A program made the position numbers and the translations under genes. A DNA stretch of 64,000 nt from Rhizobium leucaenae USDA 9039 (GTDB lineage Bacteria > Pseudomonadota > Alphaproteobacteria > Rhizobiales > Rhizobiaceae). The notes beneath the pieces are model-generated. The model was not told the origin of the DNA and made no database searches. It saw only the letters and a program-made list of their open reading frames with translations. The stretch spans positions 1 to 64,000 of the forward strand of contig NZ_AUFB01000023.1 in NCBI RefSeq assembly GCF_000426285.1, given 5' to 3'. How positions within the stretch are numbered: position 1 is the stretch's first letter; each line of letters opens with the position of its first letter. Below are positions 7,573 through 15,836 of the stretch, piece by piece.

Positions 7573-8772
7573 TCACGCGGCGACGGGGCTCGCCAGCAAT
7601 GCTTTCAGCGAGGCTTCTGCCATGGGTTCGCGCTCGGAGCGTTCGATGAAGCCGCCGCCATAGACGCGGGCGTCGTCGCCGGGAGCGGAATAGAGGGCAC
7701 AGGCCTGGCCTGGAGCAACGCCGGCTTCGCCGATCGTCAGGTCGACATAGATCCCGGTCGCATCGGCATGCAGCACGGCCGGCGCCGGCGCGCGGGTGGA
7801 GCGAACCTTGGCGTAACAGGCAAAACCCTCGCCGGAAGCCGCCTGCGCCAGCGGCTCGTCGCCGAGCCAGTTGACGTCACGGAGATAGACACGGTGCGTC
7901 TCCAACGCTTCTTTCGGGCCGACGATGACGCGGCGCGAGCGGGCGTCGAGATAGACGACATACAGCGGCTCGCCCGTCGCGATGCCGATGCCGCGGCGCT
8001 GGCCGATCGTATAGTGCAGGATGCCCTCATGCTGGCCGAGCACGCGGCCGTCGAGATGGACGATCTCGCCGGAAAGCGCCGCATTCGGCTTCAGCTTGGC
8101 GATCAGGTCGGAATACTTGCCCTGCGGCACGAAACATATGTCCTGGCTGTCGGCCTTCTTGGCGACGACGAGGCCCATTTCCTCGGCAAGGGCCCGCGTT
8201 TCCGCCTTCGGCATGCCGCCGAGCGGAAAGCGCAGATAGTCGATCTGCTCCTGCGTGGTGGCAAAGAGGAAATAGCTCTGGTCGCGATCGGCATCGGCCG
8301 GGCGATAGAGCGCGCGGCGGCCGGGATGGTCGGCGGATGGGTTCGGGCGCGAGCGGATATAGTGGCCGGTCGCCAGCGCATCGGCGCCGAGCTCCTTGGC
8401 GGTCGCCAGGAGATCGGCGAACTTGACGGTCTGGTTACAGGCAACGCAGGGGATCGGCGTCTCGCCGGCAACATAGCTTTCGGCGAAAGGATTGATCACC
8501 GTCTCCCGAAAACGCTTTTCGTAGTCGAGCACGTAATGCGGAATGCCAAGCGTCTCGCAAACGCGGCGGGCATCGTCGATATCCTGGCCGGCGCAACAGG
8601 AGCCGGCGCGGTGCACGGCGGCGCCGTGATCGTAGAGCTGCAGCGTGATCCCGAGCACATCATAGCCCTGGCGCTTCAGAATGCCGGCAACGACGGAACT
8701 ATCGACGCCGCCAGACATGGCGACGACGACGCGCGTATCTTCCGGCCTCTTGTCAAAATCCAGTGTGTTCAC
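7573..8772 (-). CDS. mnmA: tRNA 2-thiouridylase MnmA
   Basis: Catalyses ATP-dependent 2-thiolation of wobble U34 in tRNAs for Lys, Glu and Gln. The PP-loop VVVAMSGGVDSSVVAG is near the N-terminus, the catalytic cysteines lie in ETPIPCVACNQ and DSQDICFVPQG, and YTIGQRRGIG is also conserved. The GTG at 8772 (protein VNTLDFDKRPEDTR, initiator read as Met) matches the usual rhizobial N-terminus; an in-frame ATG at 8820 would add 16 basic residues and is less likely. The family is about 400 residues, as here. Single-gene unit downstream of nothing obvious; a tRNA gene lies past its 3' end. Confidence 0.93.
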   Translation of the reverse strand: MNTLDFDKRPEDTRVVVAMSGGVDSSVVAGILKRQGYDVLGITLQLYDHGAAVHRAGSCCAGQDIDDARRVCETLGIPHYVLDYEKRFRETVINPFAESYVAGETPIPCVACNQTVKFADLLATAKELGADALATGHYIRSRPNPSADHPGRRALYRPADADRDQSYFLFATTQEQIDYLRFPLGGMPKAETRALAEEMGLVVAKKADSQDICFVPQGKYSDLIAKLKPNAALSGEIVHLDGRVLGQHEGILHYTIGQRRGIGIATGEPLYVVYLDARSRRVIVGPKEALETHRVYLRDVNWLGDEPLAQAASGEGFACYAKVRSTRAPAPAVLHADATGIYVDLTIGEAGVAPGQACALYSAPGDDARVYGGGFIERSEREPMAEASLKALLASPVAA

Positions 8773-8984
8773 GGTCTTGCCGCCAATCTCAGTCGATCTT
8801 CGGTGCTGTCTTCTGTCCACCGGTTGCCATGCAAAAGCGGCGGATTTTTATCGTCTGCGGGCACGCGGCGGCTTGGCCGCCCGGCCTCGATGGATCAGGG
8901 ATATAGAAAGGATTGCTGCCCGGCGCAAGAGGCGGCGAATCACCGGCATTGCGACAGCCGCTCTCCATCGAATGAGATGGCCAA

Positions 8985-9632
8985 TCAACCTCTGGCTTTT
9001 AGCTGCCGGATAAGATGGAGACCGCGGCGAAGCGCCGTAACGGCTGCCCCGACGGCGACGATCCAGAGCGCGATGGTCAGCACCCAAGCGCTGCCGCTCC
9101 ACAGCACTTCGACAACCGACAACAGAGCCGCCGCGGTGATCGTCGCCATACGATGCTGCTTGGCCATCGGCCCGCCGAAATCGCTGGGATTGCCGGTGGG
9201 ACGTCCGAGTTCGCGGACATAGGCGGTGAGCACGGCAAAGGCCGCGGCAGCCCAGCCGAGGCCGGGCGCGGCAATGCCATAGCCGACGCCGGCAAAGATC
9301 AGGATATCGGCGACGCGATCCGGAAATTCATTCCAGAACGGCCCATCCGCCTCGCCCTTGCCGCCCTCGACCGCGACCATGCCGTCGAGTAGGTTGCAGA
9401 GCAGACGAAGCTGGCAGAAGAGTGCCGCCAGGATCAGCCATGTGGCGCGCAGCCCGCCGCTGCCCTGCCCCGACAGCCAGAACGAAGCGCCGGCCAGCGC
9501 GGCCATGACCATGCTCGCCTGCGATATCTGGTTCGGCGTCACCGACAGCGCGGTCATGCGCCGCGCCAGCGCCTGCGCCCAGCGTGTGTTGCGGCTTGCC
9601 AAAGGCCGCCTGTCGCCCGTTCCCTCGCCCAT
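8985..9632 (-). CDS. CDP-alcohol phosphatidyltransferase, YnbA-like, with variant signature
   Basis: Membrane enzyme of about 215 residues expected to join a CDP-lipid to an alcohol. The usual signature is DxxDGxxAR-x8-GxxxDxxxD; here the region reads NLLDGMVAV, eight residues, then GPFWNEFPD, so the first Asp is Asn, the Arg is Val and the third Asp is Asn. A similar altered motif is, to my recollection, typical of the YnbA-like subfamily. Start ATG 9632 has GGGAGG upstream and lies 4 bp after the preceding gene. Last gene of a four-gene operon with PlsC-like, CdsA-like and small membrane proteins. Family confident, activity uncertain. Confidence 0.75.
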   Translation of the reverse strand: MGEGTGDRRPLASRNTRWAQALARRMTALSVTPNQISQASMVMAALAGASFWLSGQGSGGLRATWLILAALFCQLRLLCNLLDGMVAVEGGKGEADGPFWNEFPDRVADILIFAGVGYGIAAPGLGWAAAAFAVLTAYVRELGRPTGNPSDFGGPMAKQHRMATITAAALLSVVEVLWSGSAWVLTIALWIVAVGAAVTALRRGLHLIRQLKARG

Positions 9633-9636
9633 GGAC

Positions 9637-10023
9637 CTAACGCCTCCCGCCGGAAATCGAATAATTGTAGATCGCCGCATAGCTGGTCGAAACCAGCAAC
9701 GGCACCGCGATGGTCTTCAATATTTCCGGCGTGCCGCTGAGCGCATGGATCGTCAGCAATATGCCGGTAGAGCCGAGACAGGCGATCAGTGGCGGCGCCC
9801 AGAGCACGGTGAAGCCGCTGAACCGTTTGGATAGGGTTTCCACCACCGATTTCAGAAACAGCGTCAGACAGCCGGAAAGAACGCCCTGGACGAGCCCGGC
9901 AATGACCGGTCGCGGCATTGGATGCAGACGGTTGGCAAAGACAGCCCATCCGCCCATGGCGAGAAAAGCGAAAAGCACATGCACGATGCTGCTGCCGGCA
10001 AGCGCCTTCACCCGCGCCGTCAT
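9637..10023 (-). CDS. Small multi-pass membrane protein of the lipid operon
   Basis: 128 residues with about four hydrophobic spans (SSIVHVLFAFLAMGGWAVF, VIAGLVQGVLSGCLTLFL, VLWAPPLIACLGSTGILL, VPLLVSTSYAAIYNYSI). No enzyme motif is visible. ATG 10023 overlaps the TGA of the CdsA-like gene as ATGA, indicating translational coupling, and the gene ends 4 bp before the CDP-alcohol transferase start. Its fixed place between two lipid enzymes suggests a role in the same pathway, for example as a transporter or subunit; that is inference. Confidence 0.65.
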   Translation of the reverse strand: MTARVKALAGSSIVHVLFAFLAMGGWAVFANRLHPMPRPVIAGLVQGVLSGCLTLFLKSVVETLSKRFSGFTVLWAPPLIACLGSTGILLTIHALSGTPEILKTIAVPLLVSTSYAAIYNYSISGGRR

Positions 10024-10970
10024 GACAGCGACCACCAAAAGCGCACGAGATGAAAGAAGATCGGCGCGGAGAAGACGACGGAATCCAGCCGGTCGATCAG
10101 CCCGCCATGACCTTCGATCAGATGTCCCCAGTCCTTGACGCCGCGATCCCTCTTGATCGCCGACATTACCAGCCCGCCGAAAAAGCCCATCAAAGTGATA
10201 ACGAAGGCCAGCAGGCCTGCCTGTAGCGGCGTGAACGGCGTGATCCACCAAAGCGCCGCCCCGATCAGCGTCGCGCTGGCGATACCGCCGAGAAAGCCTT
10301 CGACCGTTTTGGATGGCGATAGTCTCGGCGCAATCTTATGGCGGCCGAACAGCTTGCCCCAGACATATTGCAGGACATCGCTGAGCTGCACGACGATGAC
10401 GAGGAAGGCGATCAGAAGGACATTGCGGCCCTCATAGCCTGATATCTGCAGGGTCAGCAATGCCGGCACATGCGAGGCGCAGAAGACGCAGATCATCAGC
10501 GCCCATTGCACCTCGGCAATCCGGATCAGGAAGCGCTCGGTATCGCCGCGCAGGACCGCGATGATCGGCATGAAAAGAAAGGCATAGACCGGAATGAAGA
10601 TGGAAAAGATACCGTATTGTTCGGCCCAGAGCAGATAATATTGCACGGGCAGTGCGACGAAAAACGCTGCCGCCAGTGCCCAATGATCGGCGCGCCTGGT
10701 GTTGGTCAGCGTGATGAATTCGCGCAGCGCCGCAAAGGAGCAGAACGCGAAGAGCAGGATGACGCCGATACGACCGATCAGAAAAGCGATGCCGATCAGG
10801 ATCACCATCGCCCACCAGGCCTTGATACGGGCATTGAGGTTTTCGATCGCCGCGTTGGAGCCATCCGGCGACAGGCGTCGCTGCAGTACGTAGCCGATGA
10901 CGGAGGCCAGGATCAGCACGCCGAAGATGCCGAGGACAAGGTGGATCAGATCGGCGCTTGCCCCACTCAT
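10020..10970 (-). CDS. CdsA/YnbB-like phosphatidate cytidylyltransferase
   Basis: 316-residue polytopic membrane protein. Near the C-terminus it carries the CDP-diglyceride synthetase signature: SAIKRDRGVKDWGHLIEGHG followed by GLIDRLDS (family pattern S-x-x-K-R-x4-K-D-x5-H-G-G-x2-D-R-D). It would make CDP-diacylglycerol from phosphatidate and CTP. ATG 10970 overlaps the stop of the PlsC-like gene (ATGA), which fixes the start. It sits in an acyltransferase to CDP-alcohol transferase operon like E. coli ynbAB, so it is probably a specialised paralogue beside a separate housekeeping CdsA. Confidence 0.85.
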   Translation of the reverse strand: MSGASADLIHLVLGIFGVLILASVIGYVLQRRLSPDGSNAAIENLNARIKAWWAMVILIGIAFLIGRIGVILLFAFCSFAALREFITLTNTRRADHWALAAAFFVALPVQYYLLWAEQYGIFSIFIPVYAFLFMPIIAVLRGDTERFLIRIAEVQWALMICVFCASHVPALLTLQISGYEGRNVLLIAFLVIVVQLSDVLQYVWGKLFGRHKIAPRLSPSKTVEGFLGGIASATLIGAALWWITPFTPLQAGLLAFVITLMGFFGGLVMSAIKRDRGVKDWGHLIEGHGGLIDRLDSVVFSAPIFFHLVRFWWSLS

Positions 10971-11716
10971 TCGCCATTCCCCCCCTGTTTGGGCCCCGCC
11001 TGTTTGGGCCCCGCTTGATTGGGCCCCGCTTGATTGGGCCCCGCTTGATTGGGAGAGAGAGCCAGCAGTGCCGATTGCGCCCGTGCCAGAAAATCCGCCT
11101 TCTCTTCGTCCGCGCCGATACGCAGCGCATCGCCGAAGGTGACCGTGCAGATCAATGGAATGGGCACGAACTCGCCCTTCGGCATGACACGGTTGAGATT
11201 GTTGATCCAAACCGGCACGAGGTCGATATCCGGGCGCATCTTCGCCAGATGAAACAATCCGCTCTTGAAAGGTTGCAGGGGCACGTCCGTCAGGTTCCGC
11301 GTGCCCTCGGGAAACAGGATCAGCGAGGAGCCGGCGTCGATGGCGTTCGCCATCTGCTCGATCGGGTCTTCCGTCCGCGCCTCTCGGTCCCGTTCGATGA
11401 GCACGGCATTGAAGACGTCGCGGCCGATGAAGCTGTTGAGCTTTGATTTCAGCCAATAGTCGGCGCCGGCGACCGGGCGGGTTCGGCGCCGAAGCCGCGG
11501 CGGCAGCACCGCCCAGATGAGGATGAAATCGCCATGGCTGGAGTGATTGGCGAAATAGATGCAGCGGCCGGCAGGCACGCCGCTTTCCGGCCAGATCGCC
11601 CTTACGGCGGTGATAGCGCGCGCAAACAGCACGATCGCTGCTGCAGCCGGCTTTGCAAGCCAAGCCGTCGCCGCCCTACCCCTAACGTTGTCGAAATTCC
11701 GCTGTACCGCCCCCAT
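10967..11716 (-). CDS. PlsC-like 1-acylglycerol-3-phosphate acyltransferase
   Basis: Acyltransferase motifs are present: NHSSHGDF (NHx4D box, residues ~57-64) and LILFPEGTR (~132-140), with a hydrophobic segment before them. It should acylate lysophosphatidate or a related lipid. ATG 11716 is preferred; an in-frame ATG at 11791 lies in the U-tract of the serA terminator and would be an odd start. The C-terminus is a low-complexity tail of NQAGP/KQAGP pentapeptides encoded by a 15-bp minisatellite, so the length of this tail may vary among strains. First gene of the lipid operon. Confidence 0.75.
   Translation of the reverse strand: MGAVQRNFDNVRGRAATAWLAKPAAAAIVLFARAITAVRAIWPESGVPAGRCIYFANHSSHGDFILIWAVLPPRLRRRTRPVAGADYWLKSKLNSFIGRDVFNAVLIERDREARTEDPIEQMANAIDAGSSLILFPEGTRNLTDVPLQPFKSGLFHLAKMRPDIDLVPVWINNLNRVMPKGEFVPIPLICTVTFGDALRIGADEEKADFLARAQSALLALSPNQAGPNQAGPNQAGPKQAGPKQGGNGE
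10986..11054. repeat. 15-bp in-frame minisatellite
   Basis: About 4.6 copies of the unit TGATTGGGCCCCGCT (two copies with TGTTT in place of TGATT) at 10986-11000, 11001-11015, 11016-11030, 11031-11045 and 11046-11054. It encodes NQAGP/KQAGP pentapeptides at the C-terminus of the acyltransferase, just upstream of the overlapping CdsA-like start. Confidence 0.9.
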
Positions 11717-11792
11717 GACAAAGAGATAGGCGCGTTCCTCGAGCGCCGATAGTCTCTCGCCCGAACTTATCCACAACCCCTTTGCAATCATG

Positions 11793-11829
11793 AAAAGGCC
11801 CGGTGCAACTGACGTCGCGCCGGGCCTTC
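11793..11829 (-). terminator. serA terminator
   Basis: On the minus strand, AAGGCCCGG and CCGGGCCTT form a 9-bp stem with a 16-nt loop, followed by TTTTC, 26 bp after the serA stop. The ATG at 11791 of the next gene falls directly in the T-tract, arguing against that start. Confidence 0.8.
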
Positions 11830-11854
11830 ATGTCGCTCTTGGGAGGAGCTTGAC

Positions 11855-13450
11855 TTAGTCGATGTTGAACACCAGCGGCTTTGCCTGACGGATCGCCTGA
11901 TGGGCGGTCAGCTTGGCTAGAACCTCATCGTTGATCGCGCCATCGACATAAAGCAACGCGATGGCATCGCCGCCCTGCTTGTCGCGGCCGAGCTGGAAGT
12001 TGGCGATGTTGACATTGGCCGCGCCGAGCGTCGTGCCAATGAAGCCGATCATGCCGGGAACGTCGGTATTGGCGATATAGACCATGTGGTTGCCGACATC
12101 GGCATCGAGATTGATGCCCTTGATCTGGATGAAGCGCGGCTTGCCGTCGGAGAAGACGGTGCCGGCGACCGAGCGCGTCATGCTGTCGGTTGTGACCGTC
12201 AGCTTGATGTAGCCGTCATAGACGCCGGTCTTGTCGCGCTTGACTTCGGCGAGAACGATGCCTTTTTCCTTGATCATGATCGGCGCCGAAACCATGTTGA
12301 CGTCGGCAACCTGGTTGCGGATGAGGCCGGCGAGCAGCGCGCTCGTCAAAGCCTTGGTGTTCATCCCGGCGGTAACACCATCATAAAGGATCTCGATTTC
12401 CTTGATCGGATCTTCCGTGACCTGGCCGACAAAGGCGCCGAGAACATCGGAGAGCTTGATAAACGGCTTCAGGATCGGCGCTTCTTCAGCGGTGATCGAG
12501 GGCATGTTAATGGCGTTGGAAACCGCGCCCTTCACGAGGTAATCCGACATCTGCTCGGCCACCTGCAGGGCGACATTCTCCTGCGCTTCCGTGGTCGATG
12601 CGCCGAGATGCGGCGTGCAGACGACATTCGGCAAGCCGAACAGCGGGCTTTCCTTGGCGGGCTCGACCTCGAAGACGTCGAAGGCAGCACCGGCGACATG
12701 GCCGGACTTGATGGCGGCGGCAAGGGCTGCCTCGTCCACCAGACCACCACGGGCGCAGTTGATGATGCGCACGCCCGGCTTGGTCTTGGCAAGCGCGTCG
12801 GCGTCGATGATGTTGCGCGTCTTGTCCGTCAGCGGCACGTGCAGCGTAATGAAATCGGCGCGGGCAAAGAGTTCGTCGAGCTCGACCTTGACGACGCCCA
12901 TTTCCTCGGCACGTTCCTTGGAGAGGAACGGATCATAGGCAACGACATGCATCTTCAGACCGATCGCACGGGCAATAACAATGGAGCCGATATTGCCGGC
13001 GCCGATGACGCCGAGCGTCTTGCCGGTGATTTCGACACCCATGAATTTCGACTTTTCCCACTTGCCGGCCTGAGTCGACGCGTCGGCCGACGGAAGCTGG
13101 CGGGCAACGGCGAACATCAGCGCAATGGCGTGTTCGGCTGTTGTGATCGAATTGCCGAACGGCGTGTTCATGACGATGATACCGCGGCGCGAAGCAGCAG
13201 GGATGTCGACATTGTCGACGCCGATGCCGGCGCGACCGACGACCTTGAGGTTCTTGGCCGCTTCGATGATCTTCTCGGTCACCTTGGTGGCGGAACGGAT
13301 GGCGAGGCCATCATAATTGCCGATGATTTCGAGTAGCTTTTCCTTGTCCTTGCCGAGCTGCGGCTGGAAATCGACTTCGACACCGCGATCGCGGAAGATC
13401 TGGACGGCGGTTTCCGACAGTTCGTCGGATACGAGAACGCGAGGTGCCAT
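11855..13450 (-). CDS. serA: D-3-phosphoglycerate dehydrogenase, long form
   Basis: First step of serine synthesis: 3-phosphoglycerate + NAD to 3-phosphohydroxypyruvate. The 531 residues match the long form with substrate, NAD, intervening (ASB) and C-terminal ACT domains. Visible motifs: GVIGAGNIGSIV (NAD), NCARGGLVDEAAL (catalytic Arg region), CTPHLGASTTEAQ (catalytic His), and an ACT-like end (DVPGMIGFIGTTLGAANVNI) that probably gives serine feedback. ATG 13450 with AGGAGG 5 nt upstream decides the start. It lies 143 bp downstream of serC on the same strand. Confidence 0.95.
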   Translation of the reverse strand: MAPRVLVSDELSETAVQIFRDRGVEVDFQPQLGKDKEKLLEIIGNYDGLAIRSATKVTEKIIEAAKNLKVVGRAGIGVDNVDIPAASRRGIIVMNTPFGNSITTAEHAIALMFAVARQLPSADASTQAGKWEKSKFMGVEITGKTLGVIGAGNIGSIVIARAIGLKMHVVAYDPFLSKERAEEMGVVKVELDELFARADFITLHVPLTDKTRNIIDADALAKTKPGVRIINCARGGLVDEAALAAAIKSGHVAGAAFDVFEVEPAKESPLFGLPNVVCTPHLGASTTEAQENVALQVAEQMSDYLVKGAVSNAINMPSITAEEAPILKPFIKLSDVLGAFVGQVTEDPIKEIEILYDGVTAGMNTKALTSALLAGLIRNQVADVNMVSAPIMIKEKGIVLAEVKRDKTGVYDGYIKLTVTTDSMTRSVAGTVFSDGKPRFIQIKGINLDADVGNHMVYIANTDVPGMIGFIGTTLGAANVNIANFQLGRDKQGGDAIALLYVDGAINDEVLAKLTAHQAIRQAKPLVFNID

Positions 13451-13556
13451 GGAGGCCTCCTGGAAATGGGTCAAACGGTGACAAGCAATTCCAGGAAAAT
13501 GCGAAGCTGGTTTCCGTTGGGAATTGCGTGAAATAACGAAAAATTGCGAATGCTGG

Positions 13557-13577
13557 GCTCCGCCCCCTTGGCGGAGC
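13557..13577 (-). other. Hairpin between serC and serA
   Basis: Perfect 8-bp arms GCTCCGCC (13557-13564) and GGCGGAGC (13570-13577) with a 5-nt loop, 17 bp past the serC stop. No T-tract follows, so it may be an RNA-processing or stabilising hairpin, or a weak terminator. Confidence 0.5.
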
Positions 13578-13593
13578 TGTGGACGCTATAACC

Positions 13594-14772
13594 TCAGGCT
13601 GCAGCCTGGGAGAGCGTCGCCTTCTGCGTTTCGAAAGCCCAGGAGAGCCAGGGCATCAGCTTCTGCATGTCGGCAGCTTCGATCGTCGCACCTGCCCAGA
13701 TACGAAGGCCCGACGGCGCATCGCGGTAATGGCCGACGTCATAGGCGACGCCTTCCTTTTCGAGCAGCGCGACCAGACCCTTGGCGAAATTCGCCTGACC
13801 GTCCTCATCGAGAGCGGCAACGTCCTTGTCGACGATCTTCAGGCAAACGGAGGTGTTGGATTCCGTCTCGGCCTTGACGGCGAGATTGGCGATCCAGTCG
13901 TTGGCGGCGACGAAGTCATGGATAACCTTGGCGTTGGCATCGGCGCGGCCGATCAGCGCCTTGAGACCACCGAGGTCCTTGGCCCAGAGGAGAGCATCGA
14001 TATAGTCTTCGACGCAGAGCATCGAGGGCGTATTGATGGTCTCGCCGGAAAAGATGCCTTCGATCAGCTTGCCGCCGCTGGTCATGCGGAAGATCTTCGG
14101 CAGCGGCCAGGCCGGCACATAAGTCGTCAGGCGCTCGACGGCGCGCGGCGACAGGATGATGACGCCGTGAGCGCCCTCGCCCCCGAGAACCTTCTGCCAG
14201 GAGAAGGTGACGACATCGAGCTTGGCAAAATCGAGGTTCTGAGCGAAAGCCGCCGAGGTGGCGTCGCAGATCGTCAGGCCCTTGCGGTCGGCCGGGATGA
14301 AATCGGCGTTCGGAACGCGGACGCCAGAGGTGGTGCCGTTCCAGGTGAAGACCACGTCGCGGTCGAAATCGACGGCGGAAAGGTCGGGCAGCTCGCCGTA
14401 GCCAGCTTCAAGCTTGCGGACGTCCTTGAGCTTGAGCTGCTTGACGACATCGGTAACCCAGCCGGCGCCGAAGCTTTCCCAGGCGAGCATGTCGACGCCG
14501 CGTTCGCCGAGCAGCGACCAAAGTGCCATTTCGACGGCACCGGTGTCGGAAGCGGGAACGATGCCGATGCGGTAATCCGCGGGCACTTCCAGAATGTCAC
14601 GGGTAAGATCGATGGCTTGCTTCAACTTGGCCTTGCCGACTTTCGCGCGATGCGAACGGCCAAGGGCCGCGTCGGAAAGAGCATGGAGCGTCCAACCGGG
14701 GCGCTTCGAGCAGGGGCCAGAAGAGAAATGGGTATTGTTCGGACGGATGTCCGGCTTGGCGAGCTTAGTCAT
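13594..14772 (-). CDS. serC: Phosphoserine aminotransferase
   Basis: Class V aminotransferase making phosphoserine from 3-phosphohydroxypyruvate and glutamate; also used in pyridoxine synthesis. 392 residues, about the length of the alphaproteobacterial type. The PLP-lysine lies in TFSWQKVLGGEGAHG, and FSSGPCSKRPGW and TWNGTTSGVRVP are conserved substrate/cofactor segments. The start follows GAGAGGA, which lies in the loop of a small hairpin in the leader. serA follows on the same strand, so both early serine-synthesis genes probably share control by this leader. Confidence 0.95.
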   Translation of the reverse strand: MTKLAKPDIRPNNTHFSSGPCSKRPGWTLHALSDAALGRSHRAKVGKAKLKQAIDLTRDILEVPADYRIGIVPASDTGAVEMALWSLLGERGVDMLAWESFGAGWVTDVVKQLKLKDVRKLEAGYGELPDLSAVDFDRDVVFTWNGTTSGVRVPNADFIPADRKGLTICDATSAAFAQNLDFAKLDVVTFSWQKVLGGEGAHGVIILSPRAVERLTTYVPAWPLPKIFRMTSGGKLIEGIFSGETINTPSMLCVEDYIDALLWAKDLGGLKALIGRADANAKVIHDFVAANDWIANLAVKAETESNTSVCLKIVDKDVAALDEDGQANFAKGLVALLEKEGVAYDVGHYRDAPSGLRIWAGATIEAADMQKLMPWLSWAFETQKATLSQAAA

Positions 14773-14773
14773 G

Positions 14774-14820
14774 ATGCTATCCTCTCAGATAGAAAGCTCC
14801 TCGTTGGGGAGGAGTGTCCC
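14774..14820 (-). promoter_or_regulatory. serC leader RNA (serC motif)
   Basis: Immediately upstream of serC the minus strand shows two small hairpins: CTCCTC/GAGGAG (14814-14809 with 14802-14797) and CTATC/GATAG (14792-14788 with 14781-14777), the second holding the Shine-Dalgarno GAGAGG in its loop. A conserved 'serC' leader element is known upstream of serC in Rhizobiales; assignment is by position and shape. Confidence 0.55.
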
Positions 14821-15032
14821 GCCGCCGGATATATTGGAAGCGGCCCGCCAGCGCAATAGTTAAAATGAGCGGTCGACATTGCTTCACGAATTCGTGCAGC
14901 AATGATGCTGGTGGATAAGTTTCGCACAGCATAATCACGCTAGGTTAGCCACACAAAAGCTGGCTTCTTTGCGGACACCCCACCATATGTTATGGGGCGT
15001 TGAATGGATCTTCGCCGACAGATGAAGAACAA

Positions 15033-15827
15033 ATGTCTTTGATGTATCAAGCCGCACTGTCCGAAAGCCATCGCACGCCGGCGCAGCCCCTGCCCGTTTA
15101 CCTCATCAATATTGATCGAGCGACGGACAGATTGGCGGAAATTACCCGCCAGAGCGATCAATTCGGCATCAAGATCGAGCGGGTCGAGGGCGTCGACGGC
15201 GCTCTTTTGCCGCAGGACCAATGGATCGATGTCGATCACGATCGTTTCCGGCGCCGGCACGGCAGGATCATCCTGCCCGGCGAATATGGCTGCTATCGCA
15301 GTCATCTGATGGCGTTGCGCCGATTTCTTGCCGACGGCAGCGAATCGGCCGTCATCATCGAAGACGACATAGCGCTGGACGGCGATTTTCTCGGCCGCGC
15401 CATGGCGGCAAGAGAAGCTGCTCCCAACGCCGACGTGATCAAGCTCGTCAATCATCGCTGGGGCGGTTTTCGAGGCGCGATCCGCACCCGCACGGGAGAT
15501 GTGATCGGCCGCTGCCTTTTCGGCCCGCAAGGCTCGACGGCTTGCTACCTGGTAACGCGCAGCGGTGCGGAAAAGATCGTCAAGGCGCTCGCGGTCATGT
15601 CCCTGCCCTGGGATGTCGCTGTCGAACGCGGTTGGGATATGCACACATCCATCTTCACCACCCGCGCCAACATCGTCGGTTTCAGCCCGCTGCAACGGAC
15701 CACGATGATCGGCTGGCGCCGCGACTACCGCGCCGCGAAATCCGCCGCATGGCGGCGCATTCCAGCACATCTCTTCCGCACTCTGGATTTCTTCCGCCGT
15801 ATCGCCTACGTGCTGACGACGCCGTAG
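15033..15827 (+). CDS. Glycosyltransferase family 25 protein
   Basis: 264 residues from ATG 15033; a TTG at 15000 is an alternative. The start YLINIDRATDRLAEI is the GT25 (LPS biosynthesis/procollagen galactosyltransferase) N-terminal motif, and SAVIIEDDIALDG carries the DD metal site. GEYGCYRSHLMALR and GSTACYLVTRSGAEKIV are further family segments. GT25 enzymes usually add galactose or another sugar to lipooligosaccharide. It is a lone gene between serC (divergent) and an outer-membrane protein gene that converges on it with a 9-bp gap, so its acceptor cannot be inferred from context. Confidence 0.85.
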   Translation: MSLMYQAALSESHRTPAQPLPVYLINIDRATDRLAEITRQSDQFGIKIERVEGVDGALLPQDQWIDVDHDRFRRRHGRIILPGEYGCYRSHLMALRRFLADGSESAVIIEDDIALDGDFLGRAMAAREAAPNADVIKLVNHRWGGFRGAIRTRTGDVIGRCLFGPQGSTACYLVTRSGAEKIVKALAVMSLPWDVAVERGWDMHTSIFTTRANIVGFSPLQRTTMIGWRRDYRAAKSAAWRRIPAHLFRTLDFFRRIAYVLTTP

Positions 15828-15836
15828 ACGGCGACC

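Noticed and set aside
10971..11663. Long N-terminal extension of the CdsA-like protein (547 residues)
   Set aside because: It overlaps the acyltransferase in another frame and includes the minisatellite; ATG 10970 gives the usual family length and an ATGA overlap.
12086..13336. 416-codon plus-strand ORF across serA
   Set aside because: Antisense to serA, with composition biased to Asp/Arg/Gly and no recognisable domain.
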